Assembly: GCA_031289165.1 (NCBI GenBank)
Contig: JAITPZ010000062.1
Location: 1 to 7,107 of the forward strand
Direction: 5' to 3'
Length of the DNA stretch: 7,107 bases
DNA from: Synergistaceae bacterium
Lineage (GTDB): Bacteria > Synergistota > Synergistia > Synergistales > Aminobacteriaceae
The notes below the pieces were generated by a model. It ran no database searches. It had not been told where the DNA came from and was given only the letters and a program-made list of their open reading frames with translations. A program made the translations under genes and the position numbers. Shown here piece by piece: positions 5,966 to 7,107 of the stretch. The stretch's first letter is position 1; each line of letters starts with the position of its first letter.

Positions 5966-6916
5966 ATGAAAAAAATATGTGTATTGCTTTTGGCGACGGC
6001 GGCAGTGATCGGCCTGTGCGCGGGCAGTGCGTCAGCAGACGAAAAACAGGTGAAAATCGGGCTTATACAACCGGTAGAACATACGTCCCTCAATACGATC
6101 AGGGAGAATTTTATTCAGCAGCTGAGAAAAATCGGTTACAGCGAGGACAGGGTCGCAATAGACTACCGGAACGCGCAGGGCGACAGGACGAAGATCAAAG
6201 CTGTATGTCAGCAATTTGTAAGCGATAAAGTGGATATGATCGTCGCTGTCGCGACCCCCGCCGCTCAGGGAGCAGCCGCGGCTACCAGCGATATTCCCAT
6301 AGTGTTCCTTGCCGTCAGCGACCCCGTGAAAGCCGGTTTGCTCAAAAACCTGGAGGCTCCGGAAGGGAACATAACGGGGACATCCGACGTCGTTCCCGTC
6401 GATCAGATTTTCAAACTGGCGGGGGAAATAACCCCAAATGCGAAAAAATTCGGTTTTCTCTACAACGCCGGGGAAGCTAACTCCCTTACGGCCATTGAAA
6501 AGGCAAAAGCGTATTGCGACAGCAACGGCCTTACTTACACGGAGGCAACCGTCGGCAGCGCGTCGGAGGTACAATCGGCGGCTCGATCGCTGGCTGATAA
6601 GGTCGATGCGTTCTTTTGCCCGAACGATAATACAATAGCATCATCCATGTCCGTCGTATCTCAGGTGGCCGCCGAGGCAAAAATCCCTGTTTACGTCGGG
6701 GCGATTACCATGGTGATTGATGGCGGACTTGCCACCGCAGGCGTGGACTCCGGTGAAATGGGAATTCTGGGCGCCAATTTGGCAGGAGAAATGCTGTCCG
6801 GCAAAAAAATTTCGGAGCTGCCCGTTGTGATCGTGCAAAAATACAATCTCATGGTAAACAAAAAAGCAGCGGACAAACTGGGCCTGGATGTGACGGCGTA
6901 TAAGTCCGTAAATTAG
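5966..6916 (+). CDS. ABC transporter substrate-binding protein, ABC_sub_bind (TrpX-like) family
   Basis: A 316-aa exported binding protein. Residues 1-24 form a typical Sec signal peptide: KK at 2-3, a hydrophobic core at 4-19, and SASA before D25 as the likely type I cleavage site. C18 lacks a proper lipobox, so a lipoprotein is less likely. The mature part matches the ABC_sub_bind family (Pfam PF04392) in order: VKIGLIQ with a nearby EH, a DYRNAQGD segment, VDMIVAVATPAAQ, IPIVFLAVSDPVKAGL, GNITGTSD, FLYNAGEANS and a C-terminal NKKAADKLGLDV. The length is normal. The family includes the tryptophan/tyrosine-type binding protein TrpX, but the ligand cannot be assigned here. ATG 5876 is in frame and upstream, but it overlaps a TATAAT box and would place a 30-residue hydrophilic extension before the signal peptide. 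Usual partners are a permease and an ATPase; neither is visible in the 190 bases that follow. Its codons are less GC-rich than those of the kinase gene. Confidence 0.92.
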   Translation: MKKICVLLLATAAVIGLCAGSASADEKQVKIGLIQPVEHTSLNTIRENFIQQLRKIGYSEDRVAIDYRNAQGDRTKIKAVCQQFVSDKVDMIVAVATPAAQGAAAATSDIPIVFLAVSDPVKAGLLKNLEAPEGNITGTSDVVPVDQIFKLAGEITPNAKKFGFLYNAGEANSLTAIEKAKAYCDSNGLTYTEATVGSASEVQSAARSLADKVDAFFCPNDNTIASSMSVVSQVAAEAKIPVYVGAITMVIDGGLATAGVDSGEMGILGANLAGEMLSGKKISELPVVIVQKYNLMVNKKAADKLGLDVTAYKSVN

Positions 6917-6922
6917 CCATTT

Positions 6923-6951
6923 TTTACGCTACTGAATAGTTACGATCTAAA
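6923..6951 (+). promoter_or_regulatory. Weak promoter candidate before the last gene
   Basis: TTTACG (6923-6928), a 17-base spacer and TCTAAA (6946-6951) match the sigma70 boxes at 4 of 6 positions each. The surrounding gap (6917-7000) is AT-rich. No intrinsic terminator with a clear stem and T-tract is seen after the binding-protein stop, so the last gene could also be reached by readthrough. Confidence 0.25.
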
Positions 6952-7000
6952 TGTAAACTTTATTTCTTAGCCTGCCATAGCGAAAGGAATGGTCATAACA

Positions 7001-7107
7001 ATGAGCGTCGATGCAATCCACAATGAATTAGAGCAATCCACGGCATCGGATTTTGCGGCTTCCATGCGCGTTGAAAACAGCAACAGTGGAATTTTACTGT
7101 TCAAGCA
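7001..7107 (+). CDS. N-terminus of an unidentified protein (partial, runs off the window)
   Basis: From ATG 7001 an open frame runs 35 codons to the window end without a stop. It begins MSVDAIHNELEQSTASDF and continues hydrophilic, with neither a signal peptide nor a membrane segment. AAAGGA (6983-6988) lies 12 bases upstream. An in-frame ATG at 6989 abuts that site and is less likely. I do not recognise the family. The soluble start argues against the permease that would normally accompany the binding protein; an ATPase start cannot be excluded but is not suggested by any motif. The gene is 84 bases after the preceding stop. Confidence 0.5.
   Translation, partial: MSVDAIHNELEQSTASDFAASMRVENSNSGILLFK

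Overview
The window looks like chromosomal DNA from an anaerobic-type bacterium with moderately high GC. The long genes use AGG for Arg and ATA for Ile unusually often for their GC content. The hybrid kinase family with a Cache sensor, HisKA, REC and Hpt, together with REC-HD-GYP regulators, is common in Synergistota, Clostridia and Desulfovibrio-like groups. Synergistota is my tentative guess, from composition and gene style only.

Layout, all genes on the + strand. Bases 1-71 are the last 22 codons of an unidentified gene, closed by a strong intrinsic terminator (98-133). Bases 134-477 carry no gene. They hold a sigma70-like promoter (192-220), short direct and inverted repeats, and a roughly 250-nt leader that can form competing hairpins. 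A 1063-aa membrane-bound hybrid histidine kinase follows (478-3669, TTG start). After 53 bases comes a 699-aa cytoplasmic response regulator (3723-5822) that is a full tandem duplication: REC-HD-GYP-REC-HD-GYP. A 143-base gap with two perfect TATAAT boxes then precedes a 316-aa exported substrate-binding protein of the ABC_sub_bind (TrpX-like) family (5966-6916). The start of an unidentified gene (7001 onward) runs off the end.

How the genes may work together (inference). The kinase senses something outside the cytoplasmic membrane through a double Cache region. It autophosphorylates on H456 and passes phosphate through D761 to the Hpt residue H918. The regulator encoded next door has two complete receiver domains (D58 and D410) that could accept it, and it would control cyclic-di-GMP breakdown by its HD-GYP domains.

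The most notable feature is in that regulator. The two halves align with an almost constant offset of 353 residues. The second HD-GYP domain keeps all the canonical metal ligands, while the first has Asn (N291) where the last Asp ligand should be. This suggests one impaired and one active domain in a single chain. The binding-protein gene has its own promoters and no transporter gene visible beside it, so it may be a separate unit.
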